Of a stretch of DNA of 64,000 nt, positions 1 to 10,255 are shown one piece after another. The translations under genes and the position numbers were made by a program. Each line of letters starts with the position of its first letter. Position 1 is the stretch's first letter. The stretch spans positions 1,116,001-1,180,000 of the forward strand of contig JAKZHN010000001.1 in assembly GCA_037179335.1 (NCBI GenBank). The letters run 5' to 3'. The DNA comes from Cyclaneusma minus. Lineage: Eukaryota; Ascomycota; Leotiomycetes; Marthamycetales; Marthamycetaceae. The notes beneath the pieces were generated by a model that was given only the letters and a program-made list of their open reading frames with translations, did no database searches and had not been told where the DNA came from.

Positions 1-142
1 AGGAGTCCTCTTGTCTGATGAGACGAATGACGATCATCCAGTCCGGAAAAAGCTGTAGGTTCGCCCTCATGAAAAAAGAGTTTATGATGGTAAGCTTGTC
101 AGCACTCGGTGAGTGCTGCTGTTTTCTATATGGCATGTCGCC

Positions 143-1576
143 ATGTTTCGCTCTTACTACTATCCATTGTCGCCGTCGGGCCCGAAAATGATTTCGTTGT
201 CTTCTTTCAGTGACAGGAGCAGAATCCTCAAGATCGTTATCTGCTTCATACTCGCCAGCGTTTGTAGTATCTTCCTTTACAACTACCACTCGGTTTTGCC
301 TTACGTCCAGTCATATTACGATGAACTCCAGACAACAACCATCTCTGAGATTTCGACCTACGCAGAGAATACGACATACGCCGAGAATCAGACATACGCC
401 GAGAATCAGACCGTACCGGAAACTCAGACAATCGAAGAACCTGAGATAATCCCAGAGAATGGGGATCCCCCGCCGATTACGAAGGAACTTGTGCTTGCGG
501 CCGTCAGCAATTCGGACCTCAAGTTCGTCTTCCAGATCCCGGAAGACTGGCCGACGTACCTCTACGTCGCCGATGCCAACGAAACTTTCCCAGTCGGCGG
601 TGCAAACTTGACATTCGATGAGATCCTCGACTCGAACAAGTCGTTTTCCGAAATCACTGGCTTCCCGGCCCATATCACACCTGCGAAGCCCCCTATGAAC
701 AAAGGCAATGAAGCCATGGTACGTCCATCCAGCATCTTTCTGCCACCAGCAGCTCTCCAGTTTCCAAGGAGCACCTTCCAGAAGATGAGACGAAAGAGAT
801 GAGAAGAGGAGAAAAGGAGAAAGACGTATCTGACAAGTAATCACCCACAACAGGTCTACCTAACCCACATAATCGACCACTACGACTCCCTCCCCGACAT
901 AACTTATTTCCACCACGCACACTACCAATCCTGGCACCAACGCACCACCACCACCTGGGAGCTCACCAACCTCCGCCCCTCCTTCATCCTCCAGTCCGGC
1001 TACGTCAACACGCACATCCAAAAAGGCTGCGAAAACCTCATAACCATCTCCCCGCACACCGTTCCCGCCGCCGACCTCTCTGGCAACAATCGCGACGTCC
1101 AACTCTCCTCCCTATTCCGCGAATTTGGCGGCGAAGACATGTTGGTTAATATTTTCGGCGGCGCCGTCGAAGGAAAGGCGGAAATTGCGGCGCCGTGTTG
1201 CGCACAGTTTGCGGTGAGTAGGGAGGCGATAAGGAGGAGGGGGAAGGAGGTTTGGATGGGCTTGAGAGAGTGGTTGAAGGAGACGCCGGTTAAGGATGAG
1301 TGGTCGGGGAGGCTGTTTGAGTGGAGTTGGCATTTGTGGTTTGGGATGGAGCAGAAGCTGTGAGTCTATTCCTTTCCGTCTGCCGTACTTTTTGATTTTT
1401 GTGTGGTCTTTTGGAAGCTGGAGATGCGGAATTATTGCTACTTGAGGCTGGGCTGGGGTTGCTGAAGGATAATTTGCAGATGTCCGGAATATTATCAGCG
1501 AATGTGCGATTTATGGGGTGTTCCGGGAGATGCTCTTCGTGGACATCCCAAACCGGTTTGTAACAACCCTGAGTGA
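143..1576 (+). CDS. DUF3431 family protein, N-terminal membrane anchor
   Basis: Three exons, 143-718, 854-1359 and 1480-1576, give 392 residues; both introns are GT-AG and phases agree. The first ATG in frame (143) is followed by a hydrophobic stretch at about residues 30-48, a probable type II signal anchor. A Thr/Glu/Asn-rich stalk with three TYAEN(T/Q) units (18-bp repeats at 356-409) follows. From exon 2 on, the sequence matches the DUF3431 family: a YLTHIIDHYDSLPD segment, then CCAQFAVSRE, and a C-terminal piece with three cysteines (CPEYYQRMCDLWG). The family occurs widely in fungi, resembles glycosyltransferase-like secretory proteins and has no proven reaction. Without the third exon the ORF ends at MEQKL; the conserved Cys-rich tail supports splicing. 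Function is inference only. Confidence 0.8.
356..409 (+). repeat. three 18-bp tandem units inside the DUF3431 gene
   Basis: Units at 356-373, 374-391 and 392-409 encode TYAENT, TYAENQ and TYAENQ. The second and third are identical. The repeat keeps the frame and lies in the low-complexity stalk after the membrane anchor, so copy number could vary without disrupting the conserved domain. Confidence 0.85.
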
Positions 1577-2637
1577 AGGGAGATGGGAGACCATTCATTG
1601 GAAACGATTCGAAAACGGTGCGGAAACCGTGACCCAGCCAGGAATTTAGTTGGATATTACCGCCATTTACTTGCACAAACCTCGAGTTTCGCCTACCCCC
1701 GTCGGTTCTGGCGGCAAAACCCCCACAGGTGGACCCTAACGATACGGTCTATACAAGACCATGGAAGCCTACGAACCCCTTGAAGCAGAGGAGACTGAGC
1801 GACGAGAGAGAAAAGTTCTGCGAGACATCTGTGCCACGGTCTGAGAACTAGAGGAGATGAGAGACCCTGGTCGTTGAACGATTTTTGGATACGATTCATT
1901 TGCTCAACGAATAGGAGACGGAAGGGAAAGACATGCTTTTTGGTTTACGATACCCATTTTACGCAGAATTACTAGAAATATATATATGTATAAGTTGAGA
2001 ATCATACCCCACATCCCCGATATCACCGAGTCAGTCCATCTCGAGACTCGGCGGTTCCGAAAACAGAAAGCAAGCTCATTACCTACCTTAAGGTTTGACT
2101 CAAAGGGAATCGTTGATGGGACATATGGCTTGTGGTGCCAATTCTTTTGTGTACAGAGTGTTCCGGCCGAGTGTATTTCTGATTTCAATCACTGGAGATC
2201 TGAGATGATAGACTTTCTAATCACTAGGTATGAATATTCCTAGCCACCTTTATCAGGAGTGCTTCTAGTCACTCAGGAAATTGCTAGTCCGTAGTCACTC
2301 GGGCCTCGGAAAATTCCTAATCGCTCAGGATATGCTCTTTCAGTATGAATGTTTCCAGTCTCTCAAAATGTTCTCGATTACTGAAAATATCCCTAGTCAC
2401 TGGTAGTCACTACGAATATTCCTAGTCGCTCAGAATATTCAGTATTCGAAGATTTCAGTAGTGCTCTGTTCGCACTACCAAGGGTTACATCTTCGTCGAC
2501 TTGCGAAAACGAGTCGTGCCTCTTATTTGTACAGCTTTTCGCAGCCCCTGAATCTGCCTTGCATATCGTACAGTTCTGGTCGGCTTTTCCCTAATAAGCT
2601 CCCAATACACACAGTGGAACATCTTGCAAACACTCCC
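1577..2637. other. intergenic, no gene seen; repeat cluster in its distal half
   Basis: Convergent spacer between the DUF3431 gene and MHR1. Short ORFs on both strands resemble nothing I recognise. From about 2230 to 2455 it holds the degenerate 19-bp repeat described separately. Confidence 0.6.
2230..2455. repeat. 19-bp-type dispersed repeat, cluster A
   Basis: A run of imperfect units such as CTAGTCACTCAGGAA, TAGTCACTCGGG, CCTAATCGCTCAGGATAT and GAATATTCCTAGTCGCTCAG. Each alternates a (T/A)A(G/A)TCACT(C/T)GG part with a GGAATATTCC-like AT-rich part at about 18-20 bp spacing. The same unit recurs in other intergenic spacers of the window. Confidence 0.7.
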
Positions 2638-3909
2638 TTACTCCTTAATCCCCATCCTCAAGTTATAACGCTCCCTCGCAGCCTGCTTCGCAGCCTGTTT
2701 CGCCGCCCGTGCCTCAGCCCTTTCCTGCCTCTCGATAGCCTTTGCTTGCTTCTCCTCAGCCCTTTTCCTGTCCGCCCTCGCCTTCTCCGCTTTCCTCCTG
2801 AGCTCCAAAGCGGTAGCCACCTGTTCCTCGGCGGTCTGCTGGTATCCTAAAAATTCGGGTTCGAGCAGACCTTGACCGCGCTTCTTCATGCGTTCCACCT
2901 CCCATGTACTGTGGATGACGCTGCTCGGCCATTCCTGCGCATATTCGGCGTCGCGGATGTCGGCCCAGCGGAGGAGCACTGTAGGTCCTGTGTAGGTCTT
3001 CTCGGCTTCTTTTGTGACTTCCTCCTCTTCGCCTTCCTTCTTGGCCTCGCCTTCAGGCTTCGCTGAGGCTTCGGTAGATGCTTCGGAGGTGATAGATGGC
3101 TTCGCTTCGGACTCCGCCGCCTGTCCCTCGACCAGCGCTTCCGCTTTCTTCTGCTCCTGATTTGCCGCCTCCGCCTCCGCCTTCTTCACTGCCTCGATCT
3201 CCCAGCTCTCATAATCCCCACCAATCGTCTTTTCTATATCCATATGCTGAATAACGGCCGCCATATCCGCCACACTATTGGCCTTCTGATCACACAGGGC
3301 CCATCCACGCTCCCTCCTGGTCATTGGCCTATTCAAATTCCGCTCGTACTTGACACCTGTCTCAATGGCAAGTTTCTGGTCGGCCTTTCGGGCCCACCGC
3401 ACCTTTCCGTAATGTTTCATTTTTGAGGCAATCCATGCTGTAGGTTTTTGGTCGATGAGGGATTTGTCCCAGGACAGTTCGTGAAGACGGCGGAATTCGC
3501 GTAGGTACCGGAAAGCGGAGAGGCCGAGGGAAGAGGTGGGGAAAGAAAGGGAGCACATGGGAAGCCAGTGGTCTTTGCGTAAAGCGGGCGGACGGGTCTT
3601 TTTGCCGTTGTAGGGGAGTTGGTTGAGGGACGATGTGTTCTGGCGAGTGGTACACAATTAGCCATTGTCGTCGGATAGAGAGACAGAGACTGGATTAAAT
3701 ACATTTGGACTCCGCGTTAAAGAGTATATGACTTGATTTGTCATGAGATGGCAGTAAACGAAGATGTGTCGGCCATGGTCAAGCTGCTTGGATGGATCGA
3801 CGGGGTCGGGAGGCAGATTCGCGGTCGTTGCGGGCGCCGGGTTGGTCTTCTGGGGGGCTTTGGCTTTGAGGGCCTCTTTGAAGAGGCGGAGGCGCGTTTT
3901 GGCACTCAT
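2638..3909 (-). CDS. MHR1: Mitochondrial large ribosomal protein mL67 / Mhr1
   Basis: Two exons on the minus strand, 3909-3703 and 3639-2638, with a 63-nt GT-AG intron whose phase-0 junction joins YSLTRSPN to NTSSLNQLPYNGKK; 402 residues. The first ATG (3909) begins with a basic sequence suitable for mitochondrial import. Family features are GRHIFVYCHLMTNQVIYSLTR in exon 1, then NGKKTRPPALRKDHW and FRYLREFRRLHELSWD in exon 2. These are typical of Mhr1/mL67, a mitoribosomal large-subunit protein also linked in yeast to mitochondrial DNA recombination. The C-terminal third is a Lys/Glu/Ala-rich coiled-coil tail with many Arg/Ala repeats, longer than in yeast. Its recombination role here is not shown by sequence. 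Confidence 0.85.
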
Positions 3910-4299
3910 GGCGAGTGCTGACGACCGAGATATGGGGTCAATTGGAAGTCGGGCTTGAGCTTCACATGGCCATTATTTCTTCGATCCGACCATTTGGGCT
4001 TGGCACGTCGGAAAGGGTTTCTCCGCCTTCCGCGATCTAGCACGTGACCTAGCAAGTATCCCTTGCATGTGAGGCAGCAGCGGGGTTCCAGGCGCCCCGC
4101 CAGAAAAGCTCCTATGTTGTGCACGGAAGCTTGGATGTGATCGTCCGGGGCTGGCTATGTTGTTCCAGGGCCCCAGGCTCAAGAAGAGAAGAAGATACCG
4201 GTTCTGAGATGATTCTCCGTCATAGATATCTTGTTGTCTGTTCAGCTAGATAGTTGATCTCGTCTACATAGGCACTTTGGTTGACCTCGGACTGGTTAT

Positions 4300-4363
4300 T
4301 AATCGTGGGCCCTTTGGTTTTCCCACCAACGCAGTGGTGGGAAAACCAAAGGGCCCACGATTA
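4300..4363. repeat. perfect inverted repeat, 29-bp arms and 6-nt loop
   Basis: The left arm at 4300-4328 begins TAATCGTGGGCCC and ends TTTTCCCACCA. The right arm at 4335-4363 is its exact reverse complement. The loop is ACGCAG (4329-4334). Twenty-nine matching base pairs cannot be chance. It could be a tiny foldback element, a strong transcript hairpin or a cruciform site. I see no T-tract that would make it a simple terminator, and it is about 530 bp upstream of the HSP104 start codon. Confidence 0.95.
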
Positions 4364-4409
4364 CCGCTCAGGCTGGCTTTGACTACGTCCGTACCACCTG
4401 AGCTGACTC

Positions 4410-4502
4410 TAATCACTTGGGTGTGTCGCTCTGCACACTCGGATTAAGCCAGGTTACTTGGATAAATCTCAATTACTTGGATACATCATAATCACTCGAA
4501 TT
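4410..4502. repeat. 19-bp-type dispersed repeat, cluster B
   Basis: Four or so units: AATCACTTGGGTGTGTCG, GGTTACTTGGATAAATCTC, AATTACTTGGATACATCAT and AATCACTCGAATT. Same family as clusters A and C-H. Confidence 0.7.
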
Positions 4503-4571
4503 GCAGCGATTTAGCATTCCGCATCATAACAATAATCAGGAGAGTGGTGTGGTGGTGGCGAGAGTTTTGGG

Positions 4572-4624
4572 GAATTTTCGCATGTGTTCCAGAAAGCACT
4601 CGAACCCACGCTTTTCTTCCAGAA
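4572..4624 (+). promoter_or_regulatory. heat-shock-element-like pairs upstream of HSP104
   Basis: Three inverted nGAAn pairs: GAATTTTC at 4572-4579, TTCCAGAA at 4587-4594 and TTCCAGAA at 4617-4624. The known Hsf1 site is built from alternating nGAAn/nTTCn pentamers. Position about 270-320 bp upstream of the HSP104 start codon, just above the TATA box, fits heat induction. Hsf1 binding is inference. Confidence 0.6.
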
Positions 4625-4671
4625 ACGTCACTCCGCTTCTTTTTCCAGTCTGCCCTCCCCTCTGTCTCAGT

Positions 4672-4677
4672 TATAAA
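4672..4677 (+). promoter_or_regulatory. TATA box of HSP104
   Basis: TATAAA within CAGTTATAAATTC, about 50 bp downstream of the last heat-shock-like pair and 214 bp before the start codon. This implies a 5' leader of roughly 170-190 nt. Confidence 0.5.
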
Positions 4678-4890
4678 TTCGACAGCTTGCTCCGTGAAGC
4701 TCAGCTCCTTTCTCTCCAGATACTCTTCCACTTCTACACATTTCATTCTGCGAAACTTGATCCAATCAGCGTACAGTGATACATACACACTGCGTTGTAC
4801 TTGTACACAGCTTCACAACACAACCACTCGAACCTCACACAGCTGCATACACAACCACACTTCCGCCTTTGATACCCCGACAAAGCCAAC

Positions 4891-7689
4891 ATGGCTTCCT
4901 CAAACATGCAGTTCACCGATCGCGCCAAGAAGGCTTTGGAAGATGCCATGAATTTGGCCGAACAATACGCCCACACCCAGCTCACCCCCATCCACCTCGC
5001 CGTCTCCCTCCTCGACCCTCCAGCAGACGAGTCCAAGGACCAACAGCAAACCGTCAACGCTTCACACGGCGCCTCTGCTTCCTCCCTCTTCCGACAAGTC
5101 GTTGAGCGTGCCCATGGCGACCCACAACTCTTCGACCGCGCTCTCAAGAAGGCTCTCGTCCGCCAGGCGAGCCAAGACCCCCCGCCTGAGCATGTCTCCA
5201 TGTCGCCTGCCTTCTCCAAGGTTCTGAGATCTGCCAGCGAGCTCCAGAAGACACAGAAGGACTCCTACATCGCTGTCGACCACCTGATCATTGCTCTTGC
5301 TCAGGAAGATTCAATCAAGAGGGCTCTGGCCGACTCCAACATCCCGAATGCCAAGCTCCTACAAGATGCAGTCCAAGCAATCCGAGGCACGAAGAGGGTC
5401 GATTCCAAGACGGCAGATTCGGAGGAAGAGAACGAGAACCTGAAGAAATTCACTATCGACATGACGGCGATGGCTCGCGAGGGCAAGATCGATCCAGTCA
5501 TTGGACGCGAGGAGGAGATACGAAGAGTCGTCCGGATTCTTTCTCGACGAACCAAGAACAACCCCGTCCTGATTGGTGAGCCTGGTGTAGGAAAGACAAC
5601 CGTCGTCGAGGGTCTGGCCCAGCGAATCGTCAATGCTGATGTGCCAGACAACCTTGCTGCTTGCAAGTTGCTCTCCCTCGATGTCGGATCTCTCGTGGCC
5701 GGAAGCAAATACAGGGGTGAATTTGAAGAGAGAATCAAGGGTGTTTTGAAGGAGATTGAGGAGTCCAAGGAGATGATCGTTCTCTTCGTCGACGAGATGC
5801 ATCTTTTGATGGGCGCTGGCTCCAGTGGTGAAGGTGGTATGGATGCCGCCAACCTGCTCAAGCCCATGCTTGCTCGCGGACAACTCCACTGCATTGGTGC
5901 CACGACCCTCGCTGAATACCGCAAGTACATTGAGAAAGATGCAGCCTTCGAGCGACGATTCCAACAAGTCATTGTCAAGGAACCAACGATCAACGAGACG
6001 ATCTCCATTCTCCGAGGTCTGAAGGAGCGCTACGAAGTCCACCACGGTGTTACCATTTCTGACGGTGCTCTTGTTGCTGCTGCAACTCTGGCTGCTCGTT
6101 ACCTGACTTCGAGACGCTTGCCAGATTCAGCGGTCGATCTGATTGATGAAGCCGCTGCCGCTGTCAGAGTTGCTCGTGAATCACAGCCCGAGATCATCGA
6201 CTCCTTGGAGAGAAAGCTCCGACAACTCAAAATTGAGATCCACGCCCTTGAGAGAGAGAAAGATGAGGCTTCGCAGGCCCGTCTTGCTCAAGCCAAGAAG
6301 GATGCCGAGAACGTCGAAGAGGAGTTGCGACCTTTGAGAGAGAAGTACGAAAGCGAGAGAAAGAGAGGCAAGGACATCCAGGATGCCAAGACGAAGCTCG
6401 ATCAGCTCAAGGTCAAGAAGGATGAGGCTGTCAGAATGGGCGACGACAGCAAAGCTGCTGATCTGATTTACTACGCCATTCCCGAACAAGAGGCTCACAT
6501 CAAGCAGCTTGAGAGGGAGAAGGCTGCAGCGGATGCCGCTCTGAGCGCCAGCAACCCTGACGAGTCTGGTAATGCCATGATCACTGACGTTGTCGGCCCT
6601 GATCAGATCAACGAGATTGTCGCCCGCTGGACCGGAATCCCCGTGACCAGACTCAAGACCAGCGAGAAGGACAAGCTCCTCAACATGGAGAAGGTCTTGG
6701 GCAAGATCGTCGTCGGTCAGAAGGAAGCTGTTCAATCTGTTTCGAACGCAATCCGTCTCCAGAGATCTGGTCTGTCAAACCCGAACCAGCCACCAAGCTT
6801 CCTGTTCTGTGGACCTTCTGGGACCGGTAAGACTCTTCTGACCAAGGCTCTTGCCGAGTTCCTATTCGACGATCCAAAGGCCATGATTCGATTCGATATG
6901 TCCGAGTACCAAGAACGACACTCGCTCAGTCGTATGATTGGTGCTCCACCTGGATATGTCGGCCACGACGCTGGAGGACAACTTACCGAGGCTCTCCGCC
7001 GCCGCCCATTCTCGATTCTCCTGTTCGATGAAGTCGAGAAAGCCGCCAAGGAAGTCTTGACTGTCATGCTTCAACTCATGGACGACGGTCGCATCACCGA
7101 CGGACAAGGTCGCATCGTCGATGCCCGCAACTGCATCGTGGTCATGACCTCCAACCTGGGTGCTGAATACCTCGCACGCCAGAACGCACCAGACGGCAAG
7201 ATCGACCCTACCACCAAGGAGCTTGTCATGGGAGCTCTGCGCAACTATTTCCTGCCCGAGTTCCTCAACCGCATCAACTCCATTGTCATCTTCAACCGTC
7301 TCACAAAGGCCGAGATCCGCAAGATCGTCGATGTGCGTCTCGAGGAAATCCAGAAGCGGTTGGCCGCCAACGGCAGAAACGTCCAAATCGATTGCTCGCC
7401 AGCTGTCAAAGACTACCTTGGCAATGCAGGCTACTCGCCAGCCTACGGTGCGCGTCCTTTGGCTCGTCTGATTGAGAAGGAAGTGTTGAACAGACTCGCC
7501 GTCTTGATTCTGCGTGGCAGCATCAAGGACGGAGAACGAGCTCGTGTTGTCCTGTCGAACGGCAGGATCGAGGTTCTGCCGAACCACGTGGACAGCGAGC
7601 TCAGCTCCGAGGACGAGATGGAGATTGATGATGATGGAGAGGCGATCGAAGAGGTTGTTGGAGATGATGATATTGACCTCTACGATTAA
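4891..7689 (+). CDS. HSP104: Hsp104/ClpB disaggregase
   Basis: Intronless, 932 residues, the usual length for fungal Hsp104. Clp N domain at about 1-150 (MQFTDRAKKALEDAMNLAEQY). First AAA+ module with Walker A GEPGVGKT at 229-236 and Walker B around VDEMHLL at 300-306. Coiled-coil middle domain at about 410-540, rich in Arg/Glu/Lys. Second AAA+ module with Walker A GPSGTGKT at 641-648 and Walker B LFDEVEK at 711-717. Acidic tail ending DDDIDLYD. There is no mitochondrial presequence, so it is the cytosolic/nuclear Hsp104 (Neurospora Hsp98 type) rather than mitochondrial Hsp78. It works with Hsp70/Hsp40 to pull proteins from aggregates, with ATP hydrolysis at both rings. Heat-shock-like elements and a TATA box precede it. 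Walker B reads DEM rather than the more usual DEL/DEI, a conservative change. Confidence 0.97.
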   Translation: MASSNMQFTDRAKKALEDAMNLAEQYAHTQLTPIHLAVSLLDPPADESKDQQQTVNASHGASASSLFRQVVERAHGDPQLFDRALKKALVRQASQDPPPEHVSMSPAFSKVLRSASELQKTQKDSYIAVDHLIIALAQEDSIKRALADSNIPNAKLLQDAVQAIRGTKRVDSKTADSEEENENLKKFTIDMTAMAREGKIDPVIGREEEIRRVVRILSRRTKNNPVLIGEPGVGKTTVVEGLAQRIVNADVPDNLAACKLLSLDVGSLVAGSKYRGEFEERIKGVLKEIEESKEMIVLFVDEMHLLMGAGSSGEGGMDAANLLKPMLARGQLHCIGATTLAEYRKYIEKDAAFERRFQQVIVKEPTINETISILRGLKERYEVHHGVTISDGALVAAATLAARYLTSRRLPDSAVDLIDEAAAAVRVARESQPEIIDSLERKLRQLKIEIHALEREKDEASQARLAQAKKDAENVEEELRPLREKYESERKRGKDIQDAKTKLDQLKVKKDEAVRMGDDSKAADLIYYAIPEQEAHIKQLEREKAAADAALSASNPDESGNAMITDVVGPDQINEIVARWTGIPVTRLKTSEKDKLLNMEKVLGKIVVGQKEAVQSVSNAIRLQRSGLSNPNQPPSFLFCGPSGTGKTLLTKALAEFLFDDPKAMIRFDMSEYQERHSLSRMIGAPPGYVGHDAGGQLTEALRRRPFSILLFDEVEKAAKEVLTVMLQLMDDGRITDGQGRIVDARNCIVVMTSNLGAEYLARQNAPDGKIDPTTKELVMGALRNYFLPEFLNRINSIVIFNRLTKAEIRKIVDVRLEEIQKRLAANGRNVQIDCSPAVKDYLGNAGYSPAYGARPLARLIEKEVLNRLAVLILRGSIKDGERARVVLSNGRIEVLPNHVDSELSSEDEMEIDDDGEAIEEVVGDDDIDLYD

Positions 7690-8098
7690 GGAGGTGCTTA
7701 GGCAATGAGAGATGATGGATGACGATGATGGGAAAGATGGTTTTACGACTTCATGACTACCATAGGCGTTTGATGGGATGGCTATTTGGCGATTTCTAGG
7801 AGTTTGTGGCTTCCAAGGGCATTTAATGCACTGAGGCGTGCGTTCTTCTTTCAGATATTGCGGATGGTCTACTGTTTAATGGGGTGGATTCCATCAAGTC
7901 GGTAGATGATCAGAATACAAAAGTTAGTTTATTCAGAAGAATCTGACTCTTGGCCTTGCATGTGATTGTGTGAACCCTCTCTCGACTGACTCGGGTTTTC
8001 GGAGGTTGAGTCTGCGGATACAGCCTAAGTAAAGATCAAGTGAAAAAAGTGCCTAACATTGAAATAATGAACATCTGAGTTTGCCGTGCGGAGCCTTG
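7690..8098. other. convergent 3' spacer
   Basis: About 410 bp between the 3' ends of HSP104 and the prolidase gene. Probably both 3' UTRs; nothing else seen. Confidence 0.5.
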
Positions 8099-9833
8099 TT
8101 ACTCCATGGCCTCTTGTCTGATAATCGCCGCCGCGTGCTCCCCCTTTGGCGTAGTCGTCAAATTCTCATAGCCATCCTCCGTGACCAAAATATCATCCTC
8201 AATCCTCACGCCTCCAACCGGATAATACGTCTCCAACAGCTCCTCATTAATGAACTTCTTCCACAAGGGGTTCTTCAAATAGATCTGTTCCATGCCAAAG
8301 CGATTAAAGTAAATTCCCGGCTCAATGGTAATAATCATCCCAGGAGCCAATACTTTCGGACTCCCTGCTGGAGCATAAGTGTTGTTGTCGCTCGCACTGT
8401 TGCGTCCATTCATCGCTGGCTTCACATTGCAGTGATGAGGGAAAGTATGGTCGTGTGGCTCGCTGGACGCCCAAGCATTGCTAGGAGATGCAACATCGTG
8501 GACTTCGAGGCCAACGTGATGGCCGAGTCCGTGTGGGAAGAAAGCGGCAATGACACCAGATTCGATATACTCATCGATGGTTCCGTTTCTCAACAGACCC
8601 AGCTGCGCAAGGCCGACGGTGCCGATTTGCTTTGACATGCGGACCAGTTCTTGCCATTCGAAGCCAGGTGCCACGTACTGTATGCACGCCCTTTGCATGT
8701 CGTCGACGATGTCGTAGACGGCTTTTGCTTTTTTGGTGTATGTGCCATTGATGGGAAATGTGCGCGTGACATCGCTCGCATAGCAACTCCATTCAGCTCC
8801 GGCATCGAGACATACCATTTGACGGCCTTCCAAGGGCTCGCCGTTGGTCATGTAATGCAGGTATGCCACATTGCTGCCTGAGCCGGCGATTACTGGGTAG
8901 GATTGGTGTTTTGCTCCCTCGGCGAGACTTGCTTGGGTGAAGATGCCTTCGATCTCATACTCGTACTTGAGTTTCTTGATGCTCTTCAGTACTGCGACGT
9001 GGGCTTTGGTGCTGATTTGGTTGGCTTTTCGCACCAGGTCGATTTCGTAGGAGTCTTTGATCTCGCGGGCCATGTCCATGGCGGGGGCAAGATCGGTGTG
9101 GTTGAGGAGTTTCCTCATCATTCTTTCTTCGGGGTACCAGGACAGGGTTGTAGGCGGAGGGACGACTTTGGGGTGTTGGTCGGGATGGAGGATGTAGATG
9201 GGATCGCCGCGAGACTGCTTGACAAAGGAGAGAATGTCCGTATCCAGTTCGGTGGTGTACGAGGAATGATCAATGTCGTAGTTCTCCTGAAAATCTCCCG
9301 GAGATAGTACAGAGCCGTTCCAGATGATGTATCTCGGGTCGTGAGGAGGTACATAGAGGTGGAGATGGTCTTTTGCGATGTCGTAGGTTACGACGCAATC
9401 GGGGAGGTCGACGCCGGAAAGATAGTAAAAGTAGCGCCTTTGTCGAAATTGAGGCCCCATGTCAGAGTCTTCGAATGTCTTGCTGACTTGGCCAATGAGA
9501 TAGATGAGGCCACTCTTGACACCGAGGTTTTTGGCAACCTTTCGGGCATGGGGTTTTGCTAGAGTCATGTTAATATTTTAAATGCAGAGAGTGCATACCG
9601 ATAGTTTGGTACAAATAGAAAGACTGCAGACTAATACAGTTGAAAGTATGGATTACCAGGGTATTTCTCTGAAATTGAAGCTCTCAATTCGATGTTTCTA
9701 TGGCGGCAAGTCAGCTGCCAGATAAGGCGCGGGGAGAATGAGGAACACGGCCTTACAGAGCATCAAATTCCTCCACGTAGACATCATTCAGGTCCTCCAC
9801 TCGATACTCAACGGGAGAATCCATCTTCGACAT
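8099..9833 (-). CDS. Xaa-Pro aminopeptidase / prolidase (M24B)
   Basis: Three exons on the minus strand: 9833-9757, a 26-nt microexon 9682-9657, and 9558-8099; 520 residues. The microexon joins FDALASISEKYPAKPHARKV, matching the conserved EKYPAK(A/P)HARKVA start of fungal family members; phases are 2 and 1. The aminopeptidase P N domain contains FRQRRYFYYLSG. The pita-bread metallopeptidase domain has its five metal ligands near residues 286 and 297 (DAGAEWSCYASD), 381 (HGLGHHVG), 447 (IEPGIY) and 488 (RIEDD). It removes N-terminal residues or splits dipeptides before proline and needs two divalent metals, probably Mn. No signal peptide is seen, so it is probably cytosolic. The nested transposon starts only about 225 bp upstream of the start codon, so its promoter is short or includes element DNA. 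Confidence 0.92.
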
Positions 9834-10057
9834 TTGATTTCGCTGAAGCAGTTGAGGCTCAGAGATGATGGGGTCATGGGAGGTTGCTCGGCTGTTTACG
9901 TGTATGTAGGACGTAGGTTGAGTCGACGATCATGAGGCCGTCCGTGCGTTGCGGGGCTCGGGAGCCGGGAGCTTCGGAGTAACACCCCCCGAGTGGTACT
10001 CGACCTTTTGACATGAAGAATCGGTTCCATTGAAATTTGTTGAAACACTTCAAGAAT

Positions 10058-10062
10058 GTATG
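10058..10062. repeat. target-site duplication GTATG, left copy
   Basis: GTATG directly before the 5' LTR, repeated as GTATG at 22758-22762 directly after the 3' LTR. Five-bp duplications are typical of LTR retrotransposon integration. Confidence 0.85.
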
Positions 10063-10255
10063 TGTTGCGACCTCTTCTACGAATGGTGGCTCAGGGTAAG
10101 CGGTGCCTTAGGCACCACCGGTCTTGGCAATGGTGATGGCTACGTTTCTAGCCATTATCTTTGCTATGGCTTTTATTTTATATAATAATTAATTAATTTT
10201 ATATTACTATTATCCATTATTGTATACGCTATTATAAACCCCAGCTATCCTAATA
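10063..10255 (+). repeat. 5' LTR of outer copia element
   Basis: 193 bp, starts TGTTGCGACC and ends CCTAATA (originally CCCAACA, as in the 3' copy). The first about 110 bp keep normal C and G content. The last about 80 bp show dense C-to-T changes against the 3' LTR. Contains the near-palindrome GGTGCCTTAGGCACC. Confidence 0.9.

Larger units (their letters stand above)
3910..4890. other. intergenic region upstream of HSP104
   Basis: Divergent spacer between MHR1 (-) and HSP104 (+). It contains the perfect 29-bp-arm inverted repeat (4300-4363), a small cluster of the 19-bp dispersed repeat (about 4410-4502), three heat-shock-element-like pairs (4572-4624) and a TATA box (4672-4677). No coding potential recognised. 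Confidence 0.6.

Noticed and set aside
2461..3066. Plus-strand ORFs opposite MHR1
   Set aside because: Antisense shadows of the Ala/Glu/Lys-rich C-terminal region of MHR1.
10084..10255. Shorter LTR model beginning TGGTGGC at 10084
   Set aside because: Homology between the copies extends 21 bp further upstream, and only the 10063 start gives the perfect GTATG duplication.
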